From contig NZ_AXVK01000029.1 of NCBI RefSeq assembly GCF_000482485.1, forward strand, positions 40,820 to 104,819: a DNA stretch of 64,000 nt, in the 5' to 3' direction. Source of the stretch: Paucisalibacillus globulus DSM 18846 (GTDB lineage: Bacteria; Bacillota; Bacilli; Bacillales; Amphibacillaceae). A program made the position numbers and the translations under genes. Below are positions 35,761 to 44,497 of the stretch, piece after piece (position 1 is the first letter of the stretch; each line of letters starts with the position of its first letter). The notes under the pieces are model-generated. The model worked only from the letters and a program-made list of their open reading frames with translations. It did no database searches and was not told the DNA's origin.

Positions 35761-36931
35761 GTTGGTGCACCTCCTTTCTATTATTATTATACTGTTCATG
35801 AATTTTTTTCCAGTCCGGATAAACATCTTGAAACAATTCTACTAATTTAGGATCAAATTGTGAACCTTTTCCATCAAGAATACGAGAATATGCCTCTTCT
35901 AATGTTAAAGCAGAACGATACGACCTAGAAGAAGTCATCGCATCAAATGCATCTGCTATTGCCGTAATTCTAGCTAAAATTGTCGTTTCTTCCCCTTCTA
36001 ATTGGTCAGGATAGCCTTTCCCATCCCATCGTTCATGGTGGTTGCGAATCACGTCAATATTTGCTGAAATACCTTCCACTTCCTGCACAGCTTTCGCTCC
36101 AACAAGTGGGTGCATTTTTATAATATCAAATTCCTCTTTTGTTAGTTTACCGGGTTTTGTTAGTATGGCGTCTGGAATATGGATCTTTCCAATATCATGA
36201 AGAAGACAAGCATAATAGAAATATTTTAACTCATTTTTACCAAATTTTCCAGTTTTTGTCGCCAAGGCCATTGCATATTCAGCAACACGTTCACTATGCC
36301 CCCTTGTATAAGGATCCTTAAGTTCTAATGTCGCAATGACACCCTTTACAATTCCTTCAATTTGTTTATCATAAGAATCTTTAACTGTATCTACATAACT
36401 AGTAATTCTCATTAAAATAATAAAAGCAATGACAGAAAATACAATTATTAGTAATAATGGCCCTACTACGGCATTGAATTGCAATAGATATCCAATGATT
36501 AAGTACTTTATAGTAGATAACAGAAATACTATATAAAAGAAATTCTTATTTACAAAAATAGGAGAAAATAAGATAGTTACTAACTCAACAAGATTACCAC
36601 TGCTATAAGTAATTTCATTTTGGCTATAGAACCAAATTTCATAAGCTAGATTAATGGTTGCATAACTTATGAAAAGTATGTATTTTATTGGCCCTGGTTT
36701 ATCTACTTTCATTAAATAAAAGAACAAAGGTATTATAGCGATTAACACTAGATAAATTAAATAGTCAAAAAAGTTATTGTTATTAACATCTTCAATTACC
36801 CAAGGTAACGTGGATAATATAAATGAATAAATAACCTCATAAATTATAAAAATCCCATAAAACAAACCTAAAAACCATTTAGTGGCTTGTTTTTCTTCTT
36901 GTATTAGAGATAATTGAAGTGGTTTCTTCAT
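35747..36931 (-). CDS. Membrane HD-GYP domain protein (putative c-di-GMP phosphodiesterase)
   Basis: This 394-residue protein has about six N-terminal membrane segments (residues 18-180), then a HD-GYP domain. His/Asp ligands can be seen in DPYTRGHSERVAEYA, the HD pair in ACLLHDIGKIHIPD (245-246), MHPLVGA, and the signature HHERWDGKGYPDQLEG; then IADAFDAMTSSRSYR. All canonical parts are present, so hydrolysis of c-di-GMP is expected. The 3' end contains the ribosome site and start codon of the micropeptide gene. Upstream lies a decayed GGDEF gene on the same strand, which may once have been the paired cyclase. Confidence 0.9.
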   Translation of the reverse strand: MKKPLQLSLIQEEKQATKWFLGLFYGIFIIYEVIYSFILSTLPWVIEDVNNNNFFDYLIYLVLIAIIPLFFYLMKVDKPGPIKYILFISYATINLAYEIWFYSQNEITYSSGNLVELVTILFSPIFVNKNFFYIVFLLSTIKYLIIGYLLQFNAVVGPLLLIIVFSVIAFIILMRITSYVDTVKDSYDKQIEGIVKGVIATLELKDPYTRGHSERVAEYAMALATKTGKFGKNELKYFYYACLLHDIGKIHIPDAILTKPGKLTKEEFDIIKMHPLVGAKAVQEVEGISANIDVIRNHHERWDGKGYPDQLEGEETTILARITAIADAFDAMTSSRSYRSALTLEEAYSRILDGKGSQFDPKLVELFQDVYPDWKKIHEQYNNNRKEVHQHEST

Positions 36932-37006
36932 TATGTAACCCCTCTATTAATATTTTCTTATATATGTATCAACGAAAAATGTATCCTTATAAACTAGTAA
37001 AGTCAA

Positions 37007-37270
37007 TTATTCGCCATTCTTAGACAATGTTTTTACTTGATACATTTTATTATCGGCAATTGTTACCAATTTATCAAATGTTTGCCCATCTTCTGGAAAA
37101 ATAGATTGACCCATTGATAAATTGACATCACTTTCACTAAAAGTTTTACTAAGCTCTGTCTTCACTGTTTGGTTTATTCTATTTATAAGTTTTTCTGCTG
37201 TAAGTCTGTCAGCATTTAGTGGTAATATTCTCCTATTTAAAACACGAATGCAATTAGTATAAATCTTATT
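37007..37270 (-). pseudogene. Remnant of a GGDEF diguanylate cyclase (C-terminal half only)
   Basis: An open minus-strand stretch of about 88 codons ending in TAA encodes a piece with RRILPLNADRLTAEKLINRI and then SDVNLSMGQSIFPEDGQTFDKLVTIADNKMYQVK. That is the C-terminal part of a GGDEF domain (the vS.Gi..yP.dg.t...L...AD.aMY..K region). The catalytic GG(D/E)EF motif and everything before it are missing, and the frame is closed by stops upstream. No start codon with a ribosome site is present. It is a decayed cyclase next to the HD-GYP gene. Confidence 0.7.
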
Positions 37271-37420
37271 TTAATAACTGTAAATTAAAAGAAAATTTTA
37301 ATAACCTAATAGAAATGTTGATTCTATTAGGGGTAAAATAGAAATATAATTTAATTTAGCAGACAATTATCCAACATGACGCTTGAAATTCAATTAAGAT
37401 TTAAAGGAGGTAATGAAGAC

Positions 37421-38194
37421 ATGGATAAGAAATGGATTACTTTTGATTTAGATGGAACATTAATGCAAAATCCGTTTGGAAATTGGGTTTTTCCCGAAAT
37501 TGCGAAGATGGCAGAAAGCTTTCTTGGAGATGATAATGAGATTATTTCTGAACTAGTACAAGAACACCAAAAAAGGATGGAATCGGGTGATATTGTAAAT
37601 GCTTATGATTGGGATGATATTGTACAGAAAGTCTTCGCAATTAGTGGGGTACCTATTACGATAGATGTGGGGGAAATGGTTATAAAACATTCAATTCCTT
37701 CTAAAGTCTATTTGTTGGAAGAAGGAATATTGGAAATCTTGTATGGATTAAGAGATAGCGGATTTAGTTTGGCAGTGATTACTAATGGGTTCGAAAAATA
37801 CCAAAAGCCGGTAATGGATGTGCTTAGGTTGACACATGCCTTTGATGCTATTATTACACCAGAAAAAGTGGGATTTGGTAAGCCACAGGTAGAAATGGTA
37901 AAAGGTTTACTTGAAGCAGATAATGAAATAATTGCACATATCGGTGACCGTTTGGATCATGATGTTGTACTAGCGAATAAACTGGGAATTTTGTCTGTAC
38001 TTATTTATCAAAAGATGCCTGATGGTATGAAACACGCAGACATCCCCAAACGAATTGGAATGAAAGAGAGCTTAAATTGGTTAAGGAATAAATGGGAGAG
38101 AGAAACGAACGAAAAAACATTACCAATGAATGCTATCCCAAAGATTATGATTCACTCTATAAAGGAAATCAACAGGGAGTCCCTCAAATTCTAG
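37421..38194 (+). CDS. HAD-superfamily hydrolase
   Basis: The start at MDKKWITFDLDGTLMQNP after AAAGGAGG gives 257 residues. HAD motifs: I, FDLDGT with both Asp (8 and 10); II, AVITNG; III, the Lys in FGKPQVEM; IV, IAHIGDRLDHDVVLANKLGI. An inserted helical cap lies between I and II. It should be a small-molecule phosphatase. The C-terminal NRESLKF is partly encoded by a palindrome (AGGGAGTCCCT) that pairs with a second one just past the stop. Confidence 0.88.
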   Translation: MDKKWITFDLDGTLMQNPFGNWVFPEIAKMAESFLGDDNEIISELVQEHQKRMESGDIVNAYDWDDIVQKVFAISGVPITIDVGEMVIKHSIPSKVYLLEEGILEILYGLRDSGFSLAVITNGFEKYQKPVMDVLRLTHAFDAIITPEKVGFGKPQVEMVKGLLEADNEIIAHIGDRLDHDVVLANKLGILSVLIYQKMPDGMKHADIPKRIGMKESLNWLRNKWERETNEKTLPMNAIPKIMIHSIKEINRESLKF

Positions 38195-38219
38195 TTTACA
38201 TCATGAGGGACAGTCCCTT
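38173..38219. repeat. Paired AGGGA(CA)GTCCCT palindromes at convergent gene ends
   Basis: AGGGAGTCCCTCA in the HAD gene end and TGAGGGACAGTCCCT after it can pair as a hairpin, and each is also self-complementary. The second overlaps the stop codon of the minus-strand PAP2-like gene. It looks like a second, different REP-type unit used as a terminator. Confidence 0.6.
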
Positions 38220-38682
38220 AATCATCCTTTTCTAATAGATGACTTACTGCGCCAATTAATAATCCAACTGCTGCTCCGCCTATTACTTCTATTGGCATAT
38301 GGCCAAGCATTTCTTTTAATTCCTTTTCCCGTTTGCGGTATGAAACATCTGGATGTTTCTCAGCAAATTTCTCTAATTCTTCATACATATCATTTACTGC
38401 TATCGCGGTTTGACCAGCTTGCCAGCGGATGCCCATTGCGTCATACATGACAATTAAGCTAAAAATACTACTAATTCCAAAATCCATTGATGAAAAACCA
38501 CTTTTGAATCCAACATAACTAGTAAGAGAAGTAACTGCAGCAGAATGCGAGCTGGGCATATCACCAGAACTAACCATCTTTTTCCAATCCCAAATTCCAG
38601 TTTCTTTAAAATGTAGTGGTACCTTCATAAATTGAGCAGCACCAATCCCAATTAATCCCGTAACTAACGCACGATTCAACAT
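38218..38682 (-). CDS. Divergent PAP2-family (DUF212) membrane protein
   Basis: The 154 residues match the YuiD-like family. The phosphatase-type motif SGDMPSSHSAAVTSL is present (residues about 38-53), as are MYDAMGIRWQAGQTAIAVN and GHMPIEVIGGAAVG with a conserved His. It has three to four membrane segments. Members are related to acid phosphatases/haloperoxidases but their substrate is unknown. Ribosome site AGAGGTGAATT. Monocistronic. Confidence 0.9.
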   Translation of the reverse strand: MLNRALVTGLIGIGAAQFMKVPLHFKETGIWDWKKMVSSGDMPSSHSAAVTSLTSYVGFKSGFSSMDFGISSIFSLIVMYDAMGIRWQAGQTAIAVNDMYEELEKFAEKHPDVSYRKREKELKEMLGHMPIEVIGGAAVGLLIGAVSHLLEKDD

Positions 38683-38741
38683 AAATTCACCTCTAGTTAT
38701 TCATGTGCAATTTAAAAGAGAATATGTGTCGAATTTTACTT

Positions 38742-38770
38742 AGTGCCTGGCACTTGTCAAAAACAGTCGA
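38742..38770. repeat. REP variant with AGTGCCTGGCACT palindrome
   Basis: A compact palindrome is followed by TGTCAAAAACAGTCGA. It resembles the main repeat (GTGCCTG...CACTT...GTCGA) but is a distinct subtype. Confidence 0.5.
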
Positions 38771-38862
38771 AAAATATTCAGGACTAAATACCCGTTTGAT
38801 AATTACTAGAATTAAGATAAAATGGAAAATATAGGGAATGTAGGAAGGGTCGGAAGATTAAT

Positions 38863-39687
38863 ATGAATCATTTTATCTGTGTGACTTGTGGAGTACAATA
38901 TGAACAATCAACTTTGCCACCTGATTCCTGTTTGATTTGTAATGAAGAAAGGCAGTACATACACCCCGAAGGTCAATCCTGGACAACCCTAGAAAAAATG
39001 AGACAAGAAAAGATATACAGAAATGATATTATCCAGGAAGAAGAAAACCTTTATAGTATCCACACCAATCCGAACTACGGAATCAGTCAATTTGCATATT
39101 TAGTACAAAACCAAGGATTTAATATTCTTTGGGATTGTATCACTTACTTAGATAGAACCACTATCCAGGTAGTAGAAGAACTTGGTGGTATTGATGTAAT
39201 TGCACTTTCACACCCTCATTATTACTCCACTCAAGTGGAGTGGGCTGAGGCTTTTGATGCACTAATATATATTCATGAAGATGATAAGGGATGGATAACT
39301 AGACCTAGTGAACGCATCGTTTTTTGGTCTGGTGAAAACCATGAACTGAATTATGGTTTAAATTTGCATCGTTTGGGTGGACATTTTAAGGGGGCAACGG
39401 TATTAGAGTGGCAACATGGTAATCAAGGTCTTGGAGTACTTTTATCAGGTGACGTCATTCAAATTGTACCGGACCAACATTGGGTTAGTTTTATGTATAG
39501 TTACCCTAATTTAATCCCGTTACCAGCAAACAAAGTAAGTGAAATGGCGGAGAGAGTTAAAACCATGAAGTTTGATAGGATTTATAATGCTTTTCATCGA
39601 ATGGTTAAAAGTGATGGAATAGCAGTTGTGGAAAGATCTGCTAACCGTTATATTAAGGCTTTAAAAGGTACATTATTTGAAACATAA
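38863..39687 (+). CDS. MBL-fold metallo-hydrolase with N-terminal zinc ribbon
   Basis: Residues 1-30 contain two CxxC pairs (CVTCG and CLICN), a rubredoxin-like or zinc-ribbon knuckle. The rest is a metallo-beta-lactamase fold: the metal loop reads ALSHPHYYSTQVEWAEAF, where HxHxDH is replaced by HPHYYS, then GGHFKGATVLEW and LLSGDVIQIVPD and FHRMV. Because the Asp-His pair is absent, one metal site is probably weaker or lost. ATG after a modest GGGTCGGAAG site. Function beyond hydrolase-like is unclear. Confidence 0.82.
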   Translation: MNHFICVTCGVQYEQSTLPPDSCLICNEERQYIHPEGQSWTTLEKMRQEKIYRNDIIQEEENLYSIHTNPNYGISQFAYLVQNQGFNILWDCITYLDRTTIQVVEELGGIDVIALSHPHYYSTQVEWAEAFDALIYIHEDDKGWITRPSERIVFWSGENHELNYGLNLHRLGGHFKGATVLEWQHGNQGLGVLLSGDVIQIVPDQHWVSFMYSYPNLIPLPANKVSEMAERVKTMKFDRIYNAFHRMVKSDGIAVVERSANRYIKALKGTLFET

Positions 39688-39768
39688 ATGTAATCCATTT
39701 CATAGGAAAAATGTAGTATGATTAGTGTTAGTTTCGCTTCAGTTTATTACTTGCATAGGGTGATCGTA

Positions 39769-40206
39769 GTGGAGTATCGGAAAAAAATTGATTTTCATAC
39801 TGAGGGCTTTACGGATGAAATTGTTGAGGTTATCCATCAGTTAGGTGAATTAAGGGATTTAGAATTAGAAAAGTGTATTAGTAATTTGATTAAGCGGACG
39901 GACTCCGTTTCATTTGCTAAGAATATTCTTCAACACCTCGAAATGATGAATGAGGAAAGCCCAAAGATTGTAGAAAAAGATAAGCAGAAACATAGTTTGA
40001 AAATAGAACATTTAAATGATAATTTAAAATCAAAAAATCTAACACCAATGGAAAAGCGGTATATTTATGAAGAAATGGCTGAACTCATCGATGATATGAA
40101 GTCCATTGGTAGGTATTGGTTTCAAAAGTCGTTAACTGGTGTAAAATATATTGGTGCAGCCGGAGCTGTTCTCGCTGCAGCACTGTTGTTTCGAAAAAAA
40201 AAATAA
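39769..40206 (+). CDS. Hypothetical protein with C-terminal membrane anchor
   Basis: The start was set at a GTG (MEYRKKIDFHTEGF) with a weak AGGGTGAT site; an ATG 17 codons upstream is possible. The product is helical and charged (DEIVEVIHQLGELRDLELEKCISNLI, MEKRYIYEEMAELIDDM) and ends in one hydrophobic segment (GVKYIGAAGAVLAAALLF) plus RKKK. Tail-anchored orientation with the bulk in the cytoplasm is likely. Family not recognised. Confidence 0.65.
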   Translation: MEYRKKIDFHTEGFTDEIVEVIHQLGELRDLELEKCISNLIKRTDSVSFAKNILQHLEMMNEESPKIVEKDKQKHSLKIEHLNDNLKSKNLTPMEKRYIYEEMAELIDDMKSIGRYWFQKSLTGVKYIGAAGAVLAAALLFRKKK

Positions 40207-40216
40207 ATTAAATATC

Positions 40217-40247
40217 ATCCACCATTTTTAATAATGAGTGGATTTTT
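40217..40247 (+). terminator. Weak terminator
   Basis: Short arms ATCCAC and GTGGAT are followed by TTTTT. Confidence 0.5.
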
Positions 40248-40402
40248 ACTAAATGTCTTTTATACTAGTAATGTATCTTTTGGTGGATGCATTGCTATTT
40301 TTTTGAAGATAAATTAATCTGTATACTATGGTACATGGTAACCATGAGTTTTGATTGAAATAGTATTTTTTTGTTGTTTGAAATGAAGGAGGGGCGTTCC
40401 GA

Positions 40403-41389
40403 TTGGTAACGATTAAACATATTGCGGAGATGGCAGGAGTTTCACGCACTACGGTATCACGAGTATTAAATAATTCAGGTTATGTAAGTGAAGATGCTCG
40501 GAAGCGAGTGGAGATGGTTATTAAGGAAACTGGTTATGTACCTAGTGAGCAAGCGAAATCCCTTCGTACAAAGAAAACAAAGGTTATTGGTGTGATTCTT
40601 CCAACGATTCAAACCGAAACACCAAGTAGGATTGTGACTGGAGTTGGTAAGGAATTAGCAGAAAATGGGTATCAGATTATACTTGCCAATACCAACTTAG
40701 ATAAGGATAAAGAATTGGAGTACCTTGATGTATTAAGACTGCGTCAAGTTGATGGAATTATATTAATTGCAACTAATACCGAGCCTAAATTAATGGAAAA
40801 GATAAAGGGAATGAATATTCCCATAGTGATCGTCGGACAAGAGGCAGATGACTTAATGTACGTGACCTATGATGATTACCATGCAGCACGTGATTTAACC
40901 ACCTTTTTCATAGAGAAGGGACATACTAATATTGCTTTTATTGGGGTAGATGAAGCAGACCATTCGGTAGGTTATTTGCGAAAGAAGGGTTACCTGGATG
41001 CAATGAAATCCAGTGAATTAGCAGTGGAGTCTAACTGGGTTGAAACTGGTATTTTTGATATTGAATCTGGTTATGAAGCAATGAAAAATATTCTTACAAA
41101 GACAACGAGTATACCTACTGCTACCATTGCAGTTACGGATAGACTGGCAATTGGTGCAATTAGTTATTTAAAGGAAAAAGGAATTCGTATACCAGAACAA
41201 ATGGCATTGGCTGGTTTTGGCGCATCTGAATTGGCAAAGTATCTTGATCCGCCCTTAACAACAGTTGATTATCAAAATGAAAAAGCAGGAGAAGAGGCAG
41301 CAAAGCAACTACTTGCCAAAATTAACGCCAAGAAGTACCAAAAACAAATTATTTTAGACTATAGACTTATCATTCGAAAAAGTGTATGA
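40403..41389 (+). CDS. LacI-family regulator of the sucrose operon
   Basis: A TTG start after GGAGGGGCG gives 328 residues. The HTH is IKHIAEMAGVSRTTVSRVLNNSG and the hinge YVPSEQAKSLRTKKTK; the effector domain follows (VIGVILPTIQTETPSRIVTGVG). Three operators of the TGGAATCGATTCC type lie in the 210 bases between it and the PTS gene, so it should repress the operon and probably respond to a fructose-containing sugar phosphate. Likely a SacR/ScrR equivalent. Confidence 0.92.
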   Translation: MVTIKHIAEMAGVSRTTVSRVLNNSGYVSEDARKRVEMVIKETGYVPSEQAKSLRTKKTKVIGVILPTIQTETPSRIVTGVGKELAENGYQIILANTNLDKDKELEYLDVLRLRQVDGIILIATNTEPKLMEKIKGMNIPIVIVGQEADDLMYVTYDDYHAARDLTTFFIEKGHTNIAFIGVDEADHSVGYLRKKGYLDAMKSSELAVESNWVETGIFDIESGYEAMKNILTKTTSIPTATIAVTDRLAIGAISYLKEKGIRIPEQMALAGFGASELAKYLDPPLTTVDYQNEKAGEEAAKQLLAKINAKKYQKQIILDYRLIIRKSV

Positions 41390-41396
41390 TTTTAAA

Positions 41397-41410
41397 TGTA
41401 ATCGATTCCA
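41397..41410. promoter_or_regulatory. LacI-type operator 1 of sucrose operon
   Basis: TGTAATCGATTCCA, a near-palindrome just after the regulator stop codon. Confidence 0.65.
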
Positions 41411-41428
41411 TATTGAGCTAATCTATCT

Positions 41429-41440
41429 GGAATCGATTCC
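41429..41440. promoter_or_regulatory. LacI-type operator 2 of sucrose operon
   Basis: GGAATCGATTCC, a perfect 12-base palindrome, 31 bases after operator 1 (centre to centre). Confidence 0.72.
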
Positions 41441-41563
41441 TTGAAAGATACGTATAACATCATAGATTGTACAAAATATAAAAGGGATGAACCTATCAGG
41501 GAAAAATAGTGAGCAAAGTTATACTTCTGTTTCAGCACTTCTACCTTTTTCTTTCCATGACGT

Positions 41564-41575
41564 GGAATCGATTCC
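41564..41575. promoter_or_regulatory. LacI-type operator 3 of sucrose operon
   Basis: A second exact GGAATCGATTCC, 24 bases before the PTS start codon. Its 135-base distance from operator 2 would allow looping. Confidence 0.72.
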
Positions 41576-41599
41576 CTAAAACAAATTGGAGGGGTTTGT

Positions 41600-43000
41600 A
41601 TGTCGGAAAACAAAAGAATAGCAAAAGAAATTATTGATGCTATTGGTGGGCCAGATAATATTAAATCGGTCACACATTGTGCAACAAGACTTCGTTTCAT
41701 TATTAATGATGAGGACAAAGTGAACAAAGATCAGGTTGAGAACATTGATAAAGTAAAAGGGGCATTTTTCAACTCAGGTCAATATCAAGTGATTTTAGGA
41801 ACTGGAACAGTTAACAAGGTCTATGAAGAAGTAGAAAAATTCGATTTGAGCAAAATGACAAAAGAGGATCAGAAAGAGGAAGCATCTAAACAAAGAAACA
41901 CGTTCCAACGTGCGATTCGAACATTTGGGGATGTATTTGTTCCAATTATTCCGGTTCTAGTTGCGACAGGTCTCTTTATGGGGCTACGCGGACTACTCAT
42001 GCAAGAGGAAATATTAGGCTTATTTGGCCTTGCACCAGAGGATATTTCTAGTAACTTTCTTCTCTATACAGAAATTCTAACGGATACGGCATTTATCTTT
42101 TTACCAGCATTAATTGCTTGGTCTACGTTCCGTGTATTTGGCGGAACACCAATTATCGGTTTAGTTCTTGGCCTAATGTTAGTTAGTCCAGCCCTACCGA
42201 ATGCTTGGGGTGTAGCTTCAGGTGCTGATCCACTATATTTCTTTGATTTTATTCCAGTTGTAGGCTATCAAGGTGCTGTATTACCAGCTTTTATTGCTGG
42301 TATCATTGGGGCAAAGTTAGAGCGAGCTATTCGTAAACGTGTTCCGGAAGCGTTGGATTTAATCCTAACCCCATTTTTAACGTTATTAGTTATGAGTGTT
42401 GCAGCATTATTTATTATTGGTCCTGTTTTCCATACAGTGGAAGGCTATATTTTAGACGCAGCATTATGGGTACTTGATTTACCATTAGGATTAGCAGGTA
42501 TTTTACTTGGTGGCCTAAATCAAATTATTGTCATTACAGGTGTCCATCATATTTTTAACTTACTTGAGGTTCAATTATTAGAGAACTTAGGGAATAACCC
42601 TTATAACGCGATTGTAACAAGTGCGGTTGCAGCACAAGGTGGTGCAACGTTAGCTGTCGGATTGAAAACGAAAAAGAAAAAACTAAAAGCATTAGCGATG
42701 CCTTCTTCTTTGTCAGCCTTTTTAGGTATTACTGAGCCAGCAATTTTTGGAGTAAACCTTCGTTATGGTAAACCATTTATAATGGGCTTAATCGGTGGTG
42801 CAGCTGGTGGATTTTTAGCTTCTGTATTGAATTTAGCAGGTACGGGTATGGCAATTACGGTTATTCCAGGTACATTATTATATCTAAACTCTCAATTACC
42901 GCTTTATATCCTTGCTAACGTTGTAGCCATCGGTGTTGCTTTTCTGTTAACATGGATGTTTGGCTATTCCGATAAGGAAGCAGAGAGAATAGAAAAATAG
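41600..43000 (+). CDS. PTS sucrose-type EIIBC component
   Basis: This 466-residue protein has an EIIB domain whose phospho-accepting Cys27 lies in SVTHCATRLRF, a short linker (about 90-105), and an EIIC domain of some ten membrane segments including GVHHIFNLLEVQLLENLGNNP and GITEPAIFGVNLRYGKPF. No EIIA domain is fused, so a glucose-type EIIA must be supplied elsewhere. With the sucrose-6-phosphate hydrolase and fructokinase downstream, sucrose uptake with phosphorylation is the best call. ATG after GGAGGGG. Confidence 0.92.
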   Translation: MSENKRIAKEIIDAIGGPDNIKSVTHCATRLRFIINDEDKVNKDQVENIDKVKGAFFNSGQYQVILGTGTVNKVYEEVEKFDLSKMTKEDQKEEASKQRNTFQRAIRTFGDVFVPIIPVLVATGLFMGLRGLLMQEEILGLFGLAPEDISSNFLLYTEILTDTAFIFLPALIAWSTFRVFGGTPIIGLVLGLMLVSPALPNAWGVASGADPLYFFDFIPVVGYQGAVLPAFIAGIIGAKLERAIRKRVPEALDLILTPFLTLLVMSVAALFIIGPVFHTVEGYILDAALWVLDLPLGLAGILLGGLNQIIVITGVHHIFNLLEVQLLENLGNNPYNAIVTSAVAAQGGATLAVGLKTKKKKLKALAMPSSLSAFLGITEPAIFGVNLRYGKPFIMGLIGGAAGGFLASVLNLAGTGMAITVIPGTLLYLNSQLPLYILANVVAIGVAFLLTWMFGYSDKEAERIEK

Positions 43001-43015
43001 GATTAGGAGATCGTT

Positions 43016-44470
43016 ATGATACAATCATCTTCAGAATTACAGAAAAAAGTTTATCGTCGAGTAGCTGACATAAAACAAGTGGTTGCAAGCGATCCTTATC
43101 GCTTGCATTACCATTTGATGCCCCCTGTTGGATTATTAAATGATCCGAATGGATTTGTTTTTTATAAAGGGGAATATCATGTTTTTTATCAATGGAATCC
43201 TTTTGAAACAGCACATGGTGCGAAATTCTGGGGACATTATATTTCCGATGATTTAGTTAGGTGGGAGGAAGCATCCATTGCACTAGCCCCAGACAGTTGG
43301 TTTGATAAGGATGGCTGTTATTCTGGCAGTACAATCGTCCATGAAGACAAGATGTACGTTTTCTATACTGGGAATGTGAAAGATGACGAAGGAAATCGTA
43401 AGTCGTATCAGTGTCTAGCTGTTTCAGAAGATGGCTTAACATTTGAAAAAAAAGGTCCAGTTATTGAGGTGCCAAAAGGGTATACGGCACATTTTCGTGA
43501 TCCAAAGGTGTTTTATCAGGATAAGAAATGGTATATGGTTCTTGGTGCTCAAACGGAAGCAGAAAAAGGGGAAGCTGTACTATATTCCTCTTCAGACCTT
43601 GAAAGTTGGAATTTTCGTGGTACTTTAACAGGAAGCGGACAGCACGGTCTTGGTGATTTCGGTTATATGTGGGAATGCCCGGATTTACTTGAAGTGAATG
43701 GGAAGGACATATTATTAGTTTGTCCACAGGGTATCCCTGCGAGAGGATTTGAATTTCAAAACATATTCCAGTCTGGTTATTTTGCCGGGAAAGTGAATTT
43801 AGAAAAGCCAACATTTGACCATGGAGAATTTGTTGAACTAGATCGCGGTTTTGACTTTTATGCTCCACAAACAACAATGGATGATAACGGCCGGTATCTA
43901 TTATTTGGCTGGATGGGAAATGCTGAAGAAGAGGATATTATTCAACCGACTATTCGCAATGAATGGATTCATGCTTTAACAATCCCAAGAGAATTGGAAT
44001 GGAAAGATGGTGCTCTTTTGCAGCGACCAGCTCTTGAACTGAAAAATCTACGTGAAAATGAAATAAGTTATTCTGACATTATACTTGGTTCACAAGGTAA
44101 GTCCTTTCAGGTTATTAATGGTCTCGTTTATGAGCTATTAATTGAAATCAAAGAATGGAATGCTAAAAACCTTCTTATTCAACTTGGTTCTTCGACATCG
44201 ATAATGTTTGATCAAACCACACAAGTATTTTCATTCGAACGGGTTAACTTTAATGGAAAAGAGCTTGAACAAAGGCATTATTCCTTGGATGAACTCCATA
44301 CACTCCAAATTTTTAAGGATACATCATCCGTGGAAGTCTTTGTTAATGATGGCGAGGCGGTCTTTACTTCACGGATATTTGACCGGGGACAGGAAATTGT
44401 TTTCAAGGCTGATGGTAGGATAGCATTAAATATGAGCAAATGGGATATAAAGCGAATAACCTCGTACTAA
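43016..44470 (+). CDS. Sucrose-6-phosphate hydrolase (GH32)
   Basis: The 484 residues include the GH32 nucleophile motif as LLNDPNG (Asp43), the transition-state stabiliser in FRDPKV and the acid/base Glu in MWECPDLL. An N-terminal five-bladed propeller is followed by a beta-sandwich (from about residue 345). No signal peptide, so it acts in the cytoplasm on sucrose-6-phosphate delivered by the PTS gene 15 bases upstream, giving glucose-6-phosphate and fructose. Equivalent to SacA/ScrB. Confidence 0.95.
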   Translation: MIQSSSELQKKVYRRVADIKQVVASDPYRLHYHLMPPVGLLNDPNGFVFYKGEYHVFYQWNPFETAHGAKFWGHYISDDLVRWEEASIALAPDSWFDKDGCYSGSTIVHEDKMYVFYTGNVKDDEGNRKSYQCLAVSEDGLTFEKKGPVIEVPKGYTAHFRDPKVFYQDKKWYMVLGAQTEAEKGEAVLYSSSDLESWNFRGTLTGSGQHGLGDFGYMWECPDLLEVNGKDILLVCPQGIPARGFEFQNIFQSGYFAGKVNLEKPTFDHGEFVELDRGFDFYAPQTTMDDNGRYLLFGWMGNAEEEDIIQPTIRNEWIHALTIPRELEWKDGALLQRPALELKNLRENEISYSDIILGSQGKSFQVINGLVYELLIEIKEWNAKNLLIQLGSSTSIMFDQTTQVFSFERVNFNGKELEQRHYSLDELHTLQIFKDTSSVEVFVNDGEAVFTSRIFDRGQEIVFKADGRIALNMSKWDIKRITSY

Positions 44471-44497
44471 TTTTGAAGATTAAAGTAGGTGAGCAAA

